Positions 7,602 through 17,253 are shown, numbered from the stretch's first letter. The stretch: 64,000 bases of DNA from Rhizobium favelukesii (GCF_000577275.2 NZ_HG916853.1:62001-126000); one strand, 5' to 3'. The notes: generated by a model from the letters alone, not told the origin. Numbers and translations are program-made.

Positions 7602-7712
7602 AGGCAGGGTGCGATAGACCACTCACGAAATTTGTCAACCTCCCCAGATAAGTGTTCGACCCATAGTAGCCCTCAAACGTTCATCCCGTTAATTGCGGCT
7701 GAGAGGTGAACA

Positions 7713-7853
7713 ATGCTCGATTCTGAAAACCCGACCAAACGCGATGAACCGCCTTTACGTGCACCGCTGCCTGAAGGCGAGGAATTCTTCGACCCCTGGG
7801 AAGAAGAATTTCGCAAAAGCTACGCAAAGGACAATATGGCGTTCGATTTTTGA
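7713..7853 (+). CDS. Acidic 46-residue protein
   Basis: ATG 7713 follows GAGAGGTG at good distance. The product is short, Pro- and acid-rich (DEPPLRAPLPEGEEFFDPWE), then EEFRKSYAKDNMAFDF. I know no function. It is a single gene on the plus strand between the lysis block and a hypothetical phage gene; a hairpin about 130 bases downstream could end its transcript. Confidence 0.5.
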   Translation: MLDSENPTKRDEPPLRAPLPEGEEFFDPWEEEFRKSYAKDNMAFDF

Positions 7854-7983
7854 ACGGAGCGGCCAGTGATTTTTTCGCTGACAGGTAGACAATCCACGCC
7901 TATTGGTTGACGTGCCGGCAATCGCCGGTTGTGCTTTTATGAGGCCGACCGAGATGCGGTCAGTTTCTTCTGTGATGCGTTAT

Positions 7984-8012
7984 GAAGCCCGCCCGACCCC
8001 GGCGGGCTTCTT
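7984..8012 (+). terminator. Probable terminator hairpin
   Basis: A perfect 10-bp stem GAAGCCCGCC (7984-7993) pairs with GGCGGGCTTC (8001-8010) around a 7-base loop. It is followed by TTGTCTGT, a weak U-tract on the plus strand, so termination may be partial. Confidence 0.6.
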
Positions 8013-8062
8013 GTCTGTCATGGCCACGAATGGCAAAGTCTCCGCGCGCCGCACCTCCAGCG

Positions 8063-8620
8063 CTACAAATCAAAGTCCTGTTGAAGGTCACTGATCGTCC
8101 GGGCGAGGCCGAGATAGTAGTTCTTCCCATCATTCTTGGTGAATATCACCCATTTTCCCGTAATCTTTCCGTCCGTATTGCGCTTTTCGACCGGCAAGGT
8201 TGCTACTGCTTGCGCTAGCTCATCAATAGCCTGAGGTGTTATGACTTGGTATTTCACCGGATCGAGGATTTCATCGACCATGGTATTGAGGCCGTACCTT
8301 CCACGCGCTGGGAAGATATTGGCAGGGAGGTAGCGTGCCGAGAAGTAATGTTTGTGCCATAACGCCTTAAGCGACTCGTCCTTGAATTCCGTCACAGTTA
8401 CATCGCTATTCGGCTTGCCGGCCTCTACGTCGTGGACTGCGTCGATGACCTCGGTTGGGTCGATGCCAAAGGCGATCATGTGTACGAAGATGTCGCGCCA
8501 CCACGATTCAGACATCCGGGAAAGAAGCTCCTCATCGCGTACAAAATGCGCTATGAAAGCATCGAATGCCTCTGTCGTGATCGTTAGAGCGCGATCTTGA
8601 AGTTTCACCGTCCAGGCCAT
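8063..8620 (-). CDS. Hypothetical phage-region protein
   Basis: Start set at ATG 8620 (MAWTVKLQDRALTITTEAFD), 185 residues. The product appears soluble and alpha/beta, with WWRDIFVHMIAFGIDPTEVI in the middle and KWVIFTKNDGKNYYLGLART near the end. No known motif was identified. It stands alone between the tail-fibre end of the prophage and two small plus-strand genes, a position where phages often carry cargo genes. Confidence 0.6.
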   Translation of the reverse strand: MAWTVKLQDRALTITTEAFDAFIAHFVRDEELLSRMSESWWRDIFVHMIAFGIDPTEVIDAVHDVEAGKPNSDVTVTEFKDESLKALWHKHYFSARYLPANIFPARGRYGLNTMVDEILDPVKYQVITPQAIDELAQAVATLPVEKRNTDGKITGKWVIFTKNDGKNYYLGLARTISDLQQDFDL

Positions 8621-8650
8621 CAAAAAAGTCCGGATTCGTTCGCAACCCAA

Positions 8651-8901
8651 GCCATCATAACCAAGCTATGGCGGCGGACGAGGTTTGCAACCTCAACTCG
8701 TACGAATGCATTGTAATATAGCAACCCGTGTGGCTATCTGTCGGGGACTTAACGGACAGATGATCAACTCTTTCGCCGCCCTGCAGGGACGGGTGTGACG
8801 GTTGTAAATGCTGCGTCGGACGGGACTGGTCGCCAAACTAAGACCCGTCGTTGGAGCTCCGAAACAGCTCCAGCCGCCCGATCAATGCCGGGAAGCGACT
8901 G
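8651..8901. other. Gene-free stretch with hairpins
   Basis: No gene is seen. Three inverted repeats are present: ATCTGTC/GACAGAT (8736-8761), GACGGG/CCCGTC (about 8820-8850) and TGGAGCT/AGCTCCA (8852-8872). None has a clear U-tract on the minus strand, on which the upstream tail genes run. The last may still act as a terminator or RNA-processing site at the end of the tail operon. Confidence 0.45.
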
Positions 8902-9420
8902 TCAGGCGTTAGGCCAACTTGCGGCAGCGGCTGCCGTTTCTGCCTCGGCGACGGTCACCGCGATTTCTATCGCGGCTTTGGTTCCAAGGCGCACGGCCTC
9001 GATCGCGCCGCCGATGACCTGCCATTGCGTGAATGCGGCGTAGATGACGTTCGCAACCTCGCCGATGGTCGGCGCGGTAATCCCGACTTCGGCGGCCAAC
9101 AGCGGAAAGCTGGAAAGTTCCAGCGCCTCGGAAGCTTCGATGGCGGCCAGATACCGCTTCGCCTCGTCTGACTTCTGCTGATAGGGCATGGCCTGACCAG
9201 ATCCGCCGGTGATGTATTTCAACCGTTCAGTCTCAGCGGCGATGTCTATCGATGCCCTAAGCTGTTGCTTCAACGTCGCTGGATCCGGCCCGGGAGGATT
9301 GAAGAACGTGACCAATTCTGGATCGTCAATCGGCACCGCGATATCATCGAACCCCTCTTGAGGGAGCGGAGACACCGAAACAATCTTCCCATCGCGCCTT
9401 TGGACGTAATAAACGTTCAT
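8902..9420 (-). CDS. Phage tail-fibre accessory protein
   Basis: Start chosen at ATG 9420. The ribosome site GGAGGG overlaps the stop codon of the tail fibre frame, showing tight coupling. The 172-residue product starts MNVYYVQRRDGKIVSVSPLP, continues with PPGPDPATLKQQLRASIDIA and YITGGSGQAMPYQQKSDEAK, and ends Ala-rich. This arrangement, a short N-terminal beta domain plus a helical bundle immediately 3' of a tail fibre, is common for tail fibre assembly or attachment proteins. The assignment rests mostly on position. Confidence 0.6.
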   Translation of the reverse strand: MNVYYVQRRDGKIVSVSPLPQEGFDDIAVPIDDPELVTFFNPPGPDPATLKQQLRASIDIAAETERLKYITGGSGQAMPYQQKSDEAKRYLAAIEASEALELSSFPLLAAEVGITAPTIGEVANVIYAAFTQWQVIGGAIEAVRLGTKAAIEIAVTVAEAETAAAAASWPNA

Positions 9421-9421
9421 A

Positions 9422-9997
9422 CTACCCTCCAATTCTTGGGATTGTTACATCGACCCAGCCGCGAGTGCGAAACTCCCATTGGAGGGTCGCGTGCGGACTG
9501 CCGATGCAGCCAAGAGGAATGGAGCCCGCCACATCGGTGTCATATCCGCTTTCTAGCGCAGTGTAGGTGGCAGTCGTGGTGCTATAGAATTCCTGATAAC
9601 CCACGTTTACGACGGCCACGAGGCTGCTGGCGGCTATGGGTTTGACTTGGAACAATGCCTGCACGCGGACACCCAGTGGAACGCTTATTGCAATTGGCGC
9701 TAACGTACGGGTGGTAGAGGCGAAGTCCAGCACAGATGTCGCCCATATTGTTCGATTTCCGACTTGAGTGAAATCGATAATCTGCGACGAAGCGTTGGTT
9801 CTGAGTGCTCCAAGTCGCTGAGACAAAACCCAACCAGAAGGCAAATTTGGTGCGGTTGCCGAGCCTGAGATCAATACGTCCGTGTCGCCAGTGCTTGTCT
9901 GACGTATCGCATGGGCATGATAACTTGAGTTCGCCGCGATTGATCCAGTATCTAGGCCACCATTTCCCGTGCCCTTAACCCAAGCGGCATTGATCTG
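9422..9997 (-). pseudogene. Tail fibre C-terminal part, after an in-frame amber codon
   Basis: These 191 sense codons continue the tail fibre frame directly after TAG 10000-9998, with no shift. The sequence stays protein-like from the first codon: QINAAWVKGTGNGGLDTGSI, then SSYHAHAIRQTSTGDTDVLI, ending in a beta-rich tip (TLQWEFRTRGWVDVTIPRIG). An internal ATG near 9874 could start a shorter product but without an evident ribosome site. Either the codon is suppressed or read through, or a point mutation has truncated the fibre. This tip would normally bind the host receptor. Confidence 0.7.
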
Positions 9998-11182
9998 CTA
10001 CGTGAACGCGGCCGAGGTTTTGACGAATACCCCACTTTTTTTGCCTTCGAGTACTGCTATGCCGATCACCGTTGCAGATGATCTGGATAGCTCTCCACCC
10101 TTCAGGTATTCCATGCCAATACGATCGTTTACTTGAACGTCAGTAAGTTTCTTGATGAGTTTGCCCGTGGATGAATTGAATGCCGCGAAATCATCTGTAG
10201 CAACACCGCCGGCTGGACCGACGACGTCGCCTATACCCGTTCCGTCCGTGCCTTTTTGCGCGAGAAGCTGCCACCAAGTATTTGACGTGGTGGGCAAGTT
10301 CGGCGGGGCATTGCCGGTTGTCGCCGCGATTGCAATCCAAGTCGAGCCGTTGTGGAGAACGGAATCAGTGACCGCGTAGGCCGTAGCATTGTCGTAAGCC
10401 CCGCGGGGGTTAACGCCGGTCGCTCCGGTAGCGCCACGCGCTGCGAGCAAGCCCCAGGTGGCTCCCGCTACAGGTGCCACGTTGGTGTTGTCGACGAGCG
10501 CAATCCACGATGCATTGTTGTAGCTGACAGCGTCGTCTTTCTCGTACGCCGTCGCGCCGCTCCAAACGCATTTCCAGTTAAGGCCGCGCGGTCCTGTGAT
10601 GTACGCAGGATCGCTCCAATCTCCGGAAGATGCCGTTACCTTCGAATATATAGCCGCCCGCCCGTCGCCGACGTCGGACACCAAAACAGCGTAGCCCGGA
10701 ACCTGCAAGTCACAGGCGGCGCGATCTGCAAGCGCATCAACCTGCACATCGTAGTTGACGCCCTGCGTCAGATCCTGCCTCGTAAGCAGGCCCATAGCGC
10801 CCGGCCCGGTAAAGTACGGCACGGTGTTTGGCTGGCCAGTCAAGCCGGAGAATGCCGTTATGTTGCCATTCATAAGCTGCTGCAGAAGTTGACGAGTCGA
10901 CGTCGCCATGCGGGCGTTGTCGCTCTGGAGCATGACCTCGTAGGCAGCATCCGTCTGCGACGGGCCGGGCCAAGGATTGGCCAGCGTCAGCGCACCGTTG
11001 CCCTCGATGGAGGCGATGCGGATCGCATAGCCCTTATGCACGCCAAACCAGTCGCCCGGCAGAATCGGGTTGCCTTCACCGTTGGGAGTTCCCCAAAAGG
11101 TATTGATGCCGGTTACTGCCGTGCTGCCGTCGGCAACCGTTGCGGTGCCCTCCTTGTAGGAAGACGGAAGAATGGCAGCCAT
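9998..11182 (-). CDS. Phage tail fibre protein, up to an amber stop
   Basis: A 394-residue product. The N-terminus (MAAILPSSYKEGTATVADGS) matches the usual start of phage fibre proteins that attach to the tail tip. The middle has repeated carbohydrate-binding-like modules (YEKDDAVSYNNASWIALVDN and YAVTDSVLHNGSTWIAIAAT) with collagen-like turns (GATGATGVNPRG, KGTDGTGIGDVVGPAGG). The frame ends at TAG, but the same frame continues for 191 codons to 9422, giving a 586-codon fibre if the amber is ignored. Its ATG overlaps the stop of the upstream small gene (TAATG). Confidence 0.8.
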   Translation of the reverse strand: MAAILPSSYKEGTATVADGSTAVTGINTFWGTPNGEGNPILPGDWFGVHKGYAIRIASIEGNGALTLANPWPGPSQTDAAYEVMLQSDNARMATSTRQLLQQLMNGNITAFSGLTGQPNTVPYFTGPGAMGLLTRQDLTQGVNYDVQVDALADRAACDLQVPGYAVLVSDVGDGRAAIYSKVTASSGDWSDPAYITGPRGLNWKCVWSGATAYEKDDAVSYNNASWIALVDNTNVAPVAGATWGLLAARGATGATGVNPRGAYDNATAYAVTDSVLHNGSTWIAIAATTGNAPPNLPTTSNTWWQLLAQKGTDGTGIGDVVGPAGGVATDDFAAFNSSTGKLIKKLTDVQVNDRIGMEYLKGGELSRSSATVIGIAVLEGKKSGVFVKTSAAFT

Positions 11183-11496
11183 TAGATCGCCTCTGGAGTT
11201 TCGGTTTCAGCCGTCGATGGTGTTTGATTGCGGGCAAGATAAAGCTGCCGCTCGAACTCGGCGGCGTTTGCCTCGGCCGCTTGCAAGCGGGCCGTCAGTT
11301 CCTCGACGCGTCTTGCCAGCTCGGCATTGCCCTCATTGCGCTCGTTAACGTCACGCTGTAGGGCTAAGACCTCTTCGGCCTTGTCGTGGAGAAGCTGAGA
11401 CAGCATCAGCACTCGTTGCTCGAGAAAACTCTTCTGCGCTGCCGTCTCGACAAGCTGCACCTGCGGCGAAATAGTGATTTTGTTCTCTTCGGACAT
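11182..11496 (-). CDS. Small coiled-coil phage protein
   Basis: A 104-residue acidic protein with a long predicted coiled coil (LEQRVLMLSQLLHDKAEEVL, then NAELARRVEELTARLQAAEA). It lies between the central tail-tip gene and the tail fibre gene and is coupled to the latter through TAATG. Proteins of this sort in phage tail operons may be chaperones or baseplate connectors. No family recognised. Confidence 0.65.
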   Translation of the reverse strand: MSEENKITISPQVQLVETAAQKSFLEQRVLMLSQLLHDKAEEVLALQRDVNERNEGNAELARRVEELTARLQAAEANAAEFERQLYLARNQTPSTAETETPEAI

Positions 11497-11533
11497 TGCG
11501 GCTCCTACACGAGCTCGTCGAACGCGTACCAGG

Positions 11534-14080
11534 TCACCGTGTGGGCGAACCGGTGGAGATCGTCACGACGAAGCTGTTGACGTTGATTGTCGCCCATAGA
11601 TTCGGGTGACCGGGAACAACCCCGATACTCGACTTGAGCATGATGAAAGGTGGGTAACTATAGGCCTTCGTCAGGCCGACGTTGGCCGAGCCGGCTCCTG
11701 CAAAGGTGATCTGCCCGTTGACCGTGCCGATATTTGCGACGTTCAGTGACAGCACGCCGGACTGAAAGACGAGCGGGTTGCTCACGTTGCCAAGGTCGGC
11801 TTGGTTGGCAACAACGAACTGCTCGGCGACCACGAGGAAGCGCGTGGGCTGCGACGGTGAACTCGGGACGTCGAGATACCAGGCCGCTGCCTTGAAGCTG
11901 CCAGCGCCTCCCGCGCGTGCCTCCGCGCCGATACGCGCCGCATAGCCAGACGGCCCCGCGTTCAAGGTCATTCGGAAATTCGCCGTCGCAACGTCACCCG
12001 TATTGGATGCGGCAGAAAGCGAGGTGATAGCAGACGCCAGTGCATCGCCTTGCTCGTCGATCTGCACCTGCAGCGAGTCGATCGCCGTGGCGACCGTGGT
12101 ATCGACATAGACCTCCAGATCCTCCAGGCGCAGCGCCAGAGCCGAATTCGGCCCGGTGGCGATCGTGATGGCATTGAGGTAGCTGGCCGTGATGCTGCCA
12201 TTCGTCAGCACCATTTCCGTGCGCAACTGCTGACGCGCCAGGAACTTGCCGAAGTCCTCGTCGGCTTGCAGGCGTGAGATGCGCTGGGCCTCAAGGATGG
12301 TCTGACGGGTCCCGTCTCTGATCCATGCCGTCGCATCGTTGACGAGCTCCTTAACCCCCTCAACGACACCCGGCAGATAGATATCCATATCCGTCAGCCG
12401 GACGTTGGGCGTCGTGACCGGGAGCCAGTCGCTCCATTCCATGAGCCGGTCGGGATCGGACGGCACGAGCTGCCCGCGTACGCCATAGGCATTATTCGGC
12501 AAGAGGTTCTGCGCGATGATGACAGAGCCGACGTCAGCGCGAAGGGTGTTGCCGCGATAGACGACTACGAAGGTTTCGGCATCACGCACCTCCCATTGCA
12601 CGCCGATGACGCCAACCAGCCCGCCCGGCGAGTTGTCCCAAACCATGCGGATTGCAGGCCTGCGGCTGTTGCTGGCGTTATCGAGCAGCGTGTACGGCTC
12701 GATGAACCAATCGATAATTGGCTGAGGCTGCGGCACGACAGGGCCAACGGCACCATCAACCGGCGGATGGAACTCCGTTTCCGAGTCCCAATCGTAATCT
12801 GACGGATCAACCTCGGTGATGTCGACCATCACATCGAGATTGCCGCGGTCGACTGCACCGTCGATCACGAACCACTTGTTCGCGTAGCCATTGCGGACCG
12901 ATGTCCACTGGATGACCTCGCCGGGCACCGCATACGGCCAGAAGCTTGGCGGCAGCACGATCGTGTGTCGGCGAGCTCGGAGCGCGGCAAGGAGCGCCGA
13001 CTTCATCAACCGCTGCACCTGCTCGGCATACGGCACCAGGTCAAAAGACACATCAGCCAGGAGTCGTCGGTTGCCGTCCTTCGCTTCCAGATCTGGCCGA
13101 AGGTATGGAGGCGCAGTCTGCGTCACCCATCCATTGGCCGGCTCGGGATACGTCCCGTTGATACCGTTGATGGTGTCCGCCAAGCCGTAGAACGGCGTGA
13201 ACGTCTGCCCGTCGGTCGACAGGATATCGTCATCCGTGAAACTGATCGTTGGCGTACCGGGCTCGCCGACAAACAGGCGATAGACGCCACCGATCTCCGA
13301 GAGCGAGCCTTGGCACGCCGTCAAAAGGTTCTCGACGGTCGCATTGACAGGCTGATCAACGGAGATCTCGCCGCCCGATCGATACTGTGTGCCGTCACCG
13401 GAGACAGAAACGATAACCTTGCGGCACTCGTTGATTGCCGTGATCCAGTTTTGCACCGGCAGCCGCGCAGTCGTCAGGCCCTGAACACCGTAGACCCAGC
13501 GGGTTCCGAAGCGAAGGCCGCGCATGATGTTGTAGGTCTGAACGGCCGGAAGCCGGTCGCCATCGCCGCCCCAGGTCGACGGATCGCTATAGCGTTGCGG
13601 TCCGGAGCCGCCGACGACGGTGGAGTCCTTCGAAGGATCGTAGAGCGGGATGCCGTCAACGACGAAGGTCACGGCCGGGAAGCCGCTGAACATGTTCCTG
13701 GTCGCGCGAGCATGCACAACCGCATAGGCCACACCGTAGCCGATCCGGTCCGCGCCCCAGGGGCGCTCTATGCTCTGGGCATAGGTGTAGAGCGCCGGAT
13801 CAGCGGCCGTCTGCTTGCCATTGTAGAATTTGACGTAGAGGTTCGGGCCGCTGTTTTCGTAATCCGGGATCGAATAACCGAAGGCCGTGTTGTTGTTGCC
13901 GGCCGGATCATAGGTCACCTTCTTGCCATCGACCCAGATCTCGACGAGGCCGGTGATTGGCAAATCGGAAATCGCGATGACCTGAGTAAACCAGGCGTTC
14001 GGCGTATCTCCATCATTACCCCAGGTATTCGACCAGACGAGGTTAAAGCCTTTTGATGAAAGCCGTTTCGGCTGCGGCAT
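11534..14080 (-). CDS. Phage tail tip (host-specificity, protein J-like), probably 5'-truncated
   Basis: An 848-residue protein with typical central tail-tip sequence: WSNTWGNDGDTPNAWFTQVI, IWVDGKKVTYDPAG, then fibronectin-like regions (IGVQWEVRDAETFVVVYRGN) and a C-terminal domain with coiled-coil and beta parts (LALRLEDLEVYVDTTVATAI; AAWYLDVPSSPSQPTRFLVV). Homologues usually have roughly 100-200 residues before the conserved WGNDG segment. Here the frame begins inside the upstream GNAT gene, whose last codons overlap it, so the 5' end has probably been deleted. It would form the tail tip that contacts the host. Confidence 0.8.
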   Translation of the reverse strand: MPQPKRLSSKGFNLVWSNTWGNDGDTPNAWFTQVIAISDLPITGLVEIWVDGKKVTYDPAGNNNTAFGYSIPDYENSGPNLYVKFYNGKQTAADPALYTYAQSIERPWGADRIGYGVAYAVVHARATRNMFSGFPAVTFVVDGIPLYDPSKDSTVVGGSGPQRYSDPSTWGGDGDRLPAVQTYNIMRGLRFGTRWVYGVQGLTTARLPVQNWITAINECRKVIVSVSGDGTQYRSGGEISVDQPVNATVENLLTACQGSLSEIGGVYRLFVGEPGTPTISFTDDDILSTDGQTFTPFYGLADTINGINGTYPEPANGWVTQTAPPYLRPDLEAKDGNRRLLADVSFDLVPYAEQVQRLMKSALLAALRARRHTIVLPPSFWPYAVPGEVIQWTSVRNGYANKWFVIDGAVDRGNLDVMVDITEVDPSDYDWDSETEFHPPVDGAVGPVVPQPQPIIDWFIEPYTLLDNASNSRRPAIRMVWDNSPGGLVGVIGVQWEVRDAETFVVVYRGNTLRADVGSVIIAQNLLPNNAYGVRGQLVPSDPDRLMEWSDWLPVTTPNVRLTDMDIYLPGVVEGVKELVNDATAWIRDGTRQTILEAQRISRLQADEDFGKFLARQQLRTEMVLTNGSITASYLNAITIATGPNSALALRLEDLEVYVDTTVATAIDSLQVQIDEQGDALASAITSLSAASNTGDVATANFRMTLNAGPSGYAARIGAEARAGGAGSFKAAAWYLDVPSSPSQPTRFLVVAEQFVVANQADLGNVSNPLVFQSGVLSLNVANIGTVNGQITFAGAGSANVGLTKAYSYPPFIMLKSSIGVVPGHPNLWATINVNSFVVTISTGSPTR

Positions 14081-14483
14081 AGCCGCTTCTCGAGTAGAGC
14101 CGCGCCACTGCTTCCGGCCGAGCCGAATGCTGCGCCGTCAACTTGACGACAGCGCAGCCCGATGAAGCGGCCCACGTTTCGAACTTGGCGATAAGTCCTC
14201 TGGCCAGTCCTGCGGAGCGATGGTCAGGATCCACATACATGGCCACCTCTTCTGCCATGCGCTCGCCGGTCAGGTAGTTGCTGCCCGCACGCGCGATGAG
14301 GAATCCGCAAGGCGCATCGCCCGCAACGATGGCGAGGTATTCTGCACTCGCTATCGCTTGGCCAAGGAATGCGCGCACGCGGTCAACCTTGAAGGGATAC
14401 GAGCCGCCCGCTTCTCCGTGGAAACGTTCTGCCAGCGCAACGAGCGCCGGCAGGTCGCTCAGTCGCGCCTCGTAAATGTCCAT
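14043..14483 (-). CDS. GNAT-family N-acetyltransferase
   Basis: Start set at ATG 14483, which forms TAATG with the upstream stop and has AGGGA before it. The 146-residue protein shows the acetyl-CoA binding fold: EEVAMYVDPDHRSAGLARGL (motif A, with R-x-x-G-x-A in RSAGLA) and YSRSGYAAAETAFIKRL at the end. GNAT enzymes appear in many phage tail operons with unknown targets. The stop lies 38 bases inside the J-like frame, which marks a probable deletion junction. Confidence 0.85.
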   Translation of the reverse strand: MDIYEARLSDLPALVALAERFHGEAGGSYPFKVDRVRAFLGQAIASAEYLAIVAGDAPCGFLIARAGSNYLTGERMAEEVAMYVDPDHRSAGLARGLIAKFETWAASSGCAVVKLTAQHSARPEAVARLYSRSGYAAAETAFIKRL

Positions 14484-15151
14484 TAGAAAATCCCTAGGAA
14501 CTTCTTGCGTTTCTTCAGCGTAGGCACCACGCCCTTTTGCGAGCCCCACCAGATTTTCCACGTCGGCGTTGTGGCTGCGTCTTTGTAGAAAGTGTCACCG
14601 ACATTTCGGAGAACCTGCGTCTCATGGCTCCGCGTCTCGGCGTTGGCTCGCGTCATCTCTTGCGTATGGCTGACACAGGTCAGACTGACGCCGCCCGTCT
14701 CGTTTTCGCTTGGTGTCTCTATGACGAGATTATCCGCGAAGCCGACGAAGCGGTTTTCAGCCGGCGCAACCATCTGCCTGGCGTCCGGATCGAAAAGACC
14801 GCGATAGACTTCCACGCGTGCCTGGCGAATGTCATAATCGCGCACGAGCTGCTGCACGTGGTCATCGATCTGCGACATCTGGATCGTGATGTTCTGCACG
14901 CTCATATTCTTGACGAGGGGAATATCGCTCATCTGAATCAGCGTGCCGGAACCGTAGAAGTTGCGGGTTTCTGTCAGGCCGGTATCGGGATTGATGACCT
15001 GGGCCGCAACATCGCCCCAGTCGCTCCACGTGCCATCGGGCACAAGTTCGCCCGTCGTCCGATCACGGGCGACTATCCAGAGGAAGTCACGTGCAACGAG
15101 ACGGCGCTCCTGCAAGGCCGCGACGTTGGCGGCAGTCATATTGCGAGGCAT
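14483..15151 (-). CDS. Phage tail assembly protein
   Basis: A 222-residue product starting MPRNMTAANVAALQERRLVA, followed by DFLWIVARDRTTGELVPDGT and VDITEV-like beta sequence (VQNITIQMSQIDDHVQQLVR). The N-terminal half resembles DUF2163-type proteins found before the tail tip in siphophages and gene transfer agents. It overlaps the upstream fused gene by TGATG, so it is coupled. The C-terminus is short and basic (GVVPTLKKRKKFLGIF). Confidence 0.7.
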   Translation of the reverse strand: MPRNMTAANVAALQERRLVARDFLWIVARDRTTGELVPDGTWSDWGDVAAQVINPDTGLTETRNFYGSGTLIQMSDIPLVKNMSVQNITIQMSQIDDHVQQLVRDYDIRQARVEVYRGLFDPDARQMVAPAENRFVGFADNLVIETPSENETGGVSLTCVSHTQEMTRANAETRSHETQVLRNVGDTFYKDAATTPTWKIWWGSQKGVVPTLKKRKKFLGIF

Positions 15152-16104
15152 CAGCGGGCCTCCCAGGCGTCGAATGAAATGGAGCCCATTCCGGTGGAAA
15201 GGTCAGTCTGCGAGCTGACGCTGTCAGGATCAATGGACATGATGCAGTGAGGGCGCTTGACGCTCACTGCCGTGCCGGGTGCGACCGACGGCCAGAGGTG
15301 CGGCCGCACTTCAAGTGTCGGAAACACGCCAGAGACGTTTGCTACAGCATCAGACTGCACCCAATGCAAGTCGGTAGTTCCGACCTGTATCATGTCGCCT
15401 TCAGACAGCTTGAACCCCGGAGGGAAACCCTGAACGCTGATCACCTTGCGATTGGAATCGATACCGGTAATTCCGCCGGCCCCATCGAATGCATCGCCCG
15501 TTGGCCAAGATCCACGAGGATAGGCGATCGGGTAGCAACGGGATAGGTTGACGCCGAGGAACGTCTGGATTCCGCCATCCATGCTGGCAAGGATCGCCCG
15601 CCACTTGTCGACAGTGTTGGCTCTCACAAGCTTTGTCACGTAAGAGGCCCGCCAGATCGGCGAGCCGAGATCCTTGGCAAAGGTCTTGCCGCCGGCCGTG
15701 CGAGACCGCTCCTGGCGATAGATGTGGCTGACAATGCGTGGATCCTTCGACGTCTCAGCGTCGTCTATCCATCGTGAGAAAAGGTCGTTGTCGGTAGCGG
15801 CCTGCGTGGAGATGGCGAAAAGCATAGCCTTGCCATCATAGGCGCCCTGTGACGTTTCGATTGCCTCGACGAAGTCATCGGTCGGGCCTTTGATCTGCCC
15901 GACTTCGTCCAGAATCGCCAGGACAGGCGAGCCGCCATGCGCGCTTTTTGCTTCCGCAGAACTTGCCTGGTATTCGACATTTCTTGCCAGCCCAACGATC
16001 ATTTTCGCTGACGGCACAATTCTTGCGAGCTTTGAAAGTTCCGGCGACATCATAATCATTTTGGCGCTGTAGTTAAAGACTTCAGCGGCTTGCTTGCGCG
16101 ACCT
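15151..16104 (-). pseudogene. Terminase large subunit fragment fused in frame to a tail protein
   Basis: Two unrelated phage proteins share this open frame. Residues 1-114 are the terminase large subunit: the DNA-packaging ATPase region with Walker B LAILDEVGQ, and SAEAKSAHGGSPV before it. The frame is open back to the IS630 end at 16104 (SRKQAAEVFNYSAKM). From about residue 123 the sequence is a minor tail protein (FAKDLGSPIWRASYVTKLVR, LASMDGGIQTFLGVNLSR, YPRGSWPTGDAFDG). The junction lies near 15690-15714. The genes normally between them (portal, capsid, head completion, tape measure) are missing, so a large deletion joined them by chance in frame. Confidence 0.85.
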
Positions 16105-17253
16105 AGTGGTTTGATCGAGACAAAAGAGTCCGATTTAGGATTCCAATTTTTGCGCGCATATGCGACGATCTGGCATGCGCACAGGTATCACATTTGAGGT
16201 TTCCGCTGACGACCGGGTTCGTCTCAACGCAATCGTTTCGGCGGGCAGTTCGCCGCAAAAGCATGTGTGGCGGGCGAAGTTTATTTTGATGAGCGACGCG
16301 GGTCTCGGAACCGTCGCGATCATGGAGGCGACGGGCAAGTCGAAGACCTGCGTCTGGCGTTGGCAGGAGCGCTTTATGACGGAAGGCGTAGACGGCCTTT
16401 TGCGCGACAAGAGCCGGCCGCCCGGCACTGCGCCGCTTGAGCTTGACCTTGTCGACCGGGTTGTGGCCCTGACGCAGGAGCCGCCCACGCAGGAAGCCAC
16501 ACACTGGACTGTTCGTGCGATGGCAAAGGCTGTGGGGATTGCGGCATCCTCAGTCGTCAAGATCTGGCACGAGCATGGTCTCGCACCGCATCGGTGGCGC
16601 AGCTTCAAACTATCGAACGACAAGGCTTTCGCCGAGAAGCTTCACGATGTGGTCGGTCTCTACGTCTCGCCGCCGGCCCATGCGATTGTCCTTTCCGTCG
16701 ATGAGAAAAGTCAGATCCAGGCGCTGGATAGGACGCAGCCGGGTCTTCCCATGAAGAAGGGTCGTGCCGGCACGATGACCCATGATTACAAGCGCCACGG
16801 CACCACGACACTTTTCGCTGCCCTGAATGTTCTCGACGGCTCCGTCATCGGCCGCAACATGCAGCGCCACCGGCATCAGGAGTTCATCCGCTTCCTCAAC
16901 ACGATTGAGGCTCAGTTGCCGAAGGACAAGGCGGTTCACGTCATCCTGGACAACTACGCCACACACAAACAGCCCAAAGTCCGGGCCTGGTTGGCGCGGC
17001 ACCCACGCTGGACCTTCCACTTCGTTCCGACATCCTGTTCCTGGTTGAACGCCGTCGAGGGGTTCTTCGCTAAGCTCACCCGGCGACGACTGAAAAACGG
17101 TGTCTTCCATTCCGTTGTTGATCTTCAGGCAGCCATCAACCGCTTTATCAAAGAGCACAACGAACAGCCCAAGCCGTTCATCTGGAAGGCAGACCCTGAC
17201 GACATCATCGCAGCCGTCAGACGAGGGCACCAAGTGTTGGAATCAATCGACTA
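16104..17253 (+). mobile_element. IS630-family insertion sequence in the terminase gene
   Basis: Both ends carry CTAG (16103-16106 and 17251-17254), consistent with TA target duplication. Just inside, TAGTGGTTTGAT at the left and TAGTCGATTGAT (inverted) at the right match at 10 of 12 bases. The element is about 1150 bp and contains one transposase gene. Terminase coding sequence continues on both sides in the same minus-strand frame, proving insertion into it. Confidence 0.85.

Noticed and set aside
12965..14056. 363-residue plus-strand ORF
   Set aside because: It is antisense to the tail-tip gene, has arginine-rich composition and no motif.
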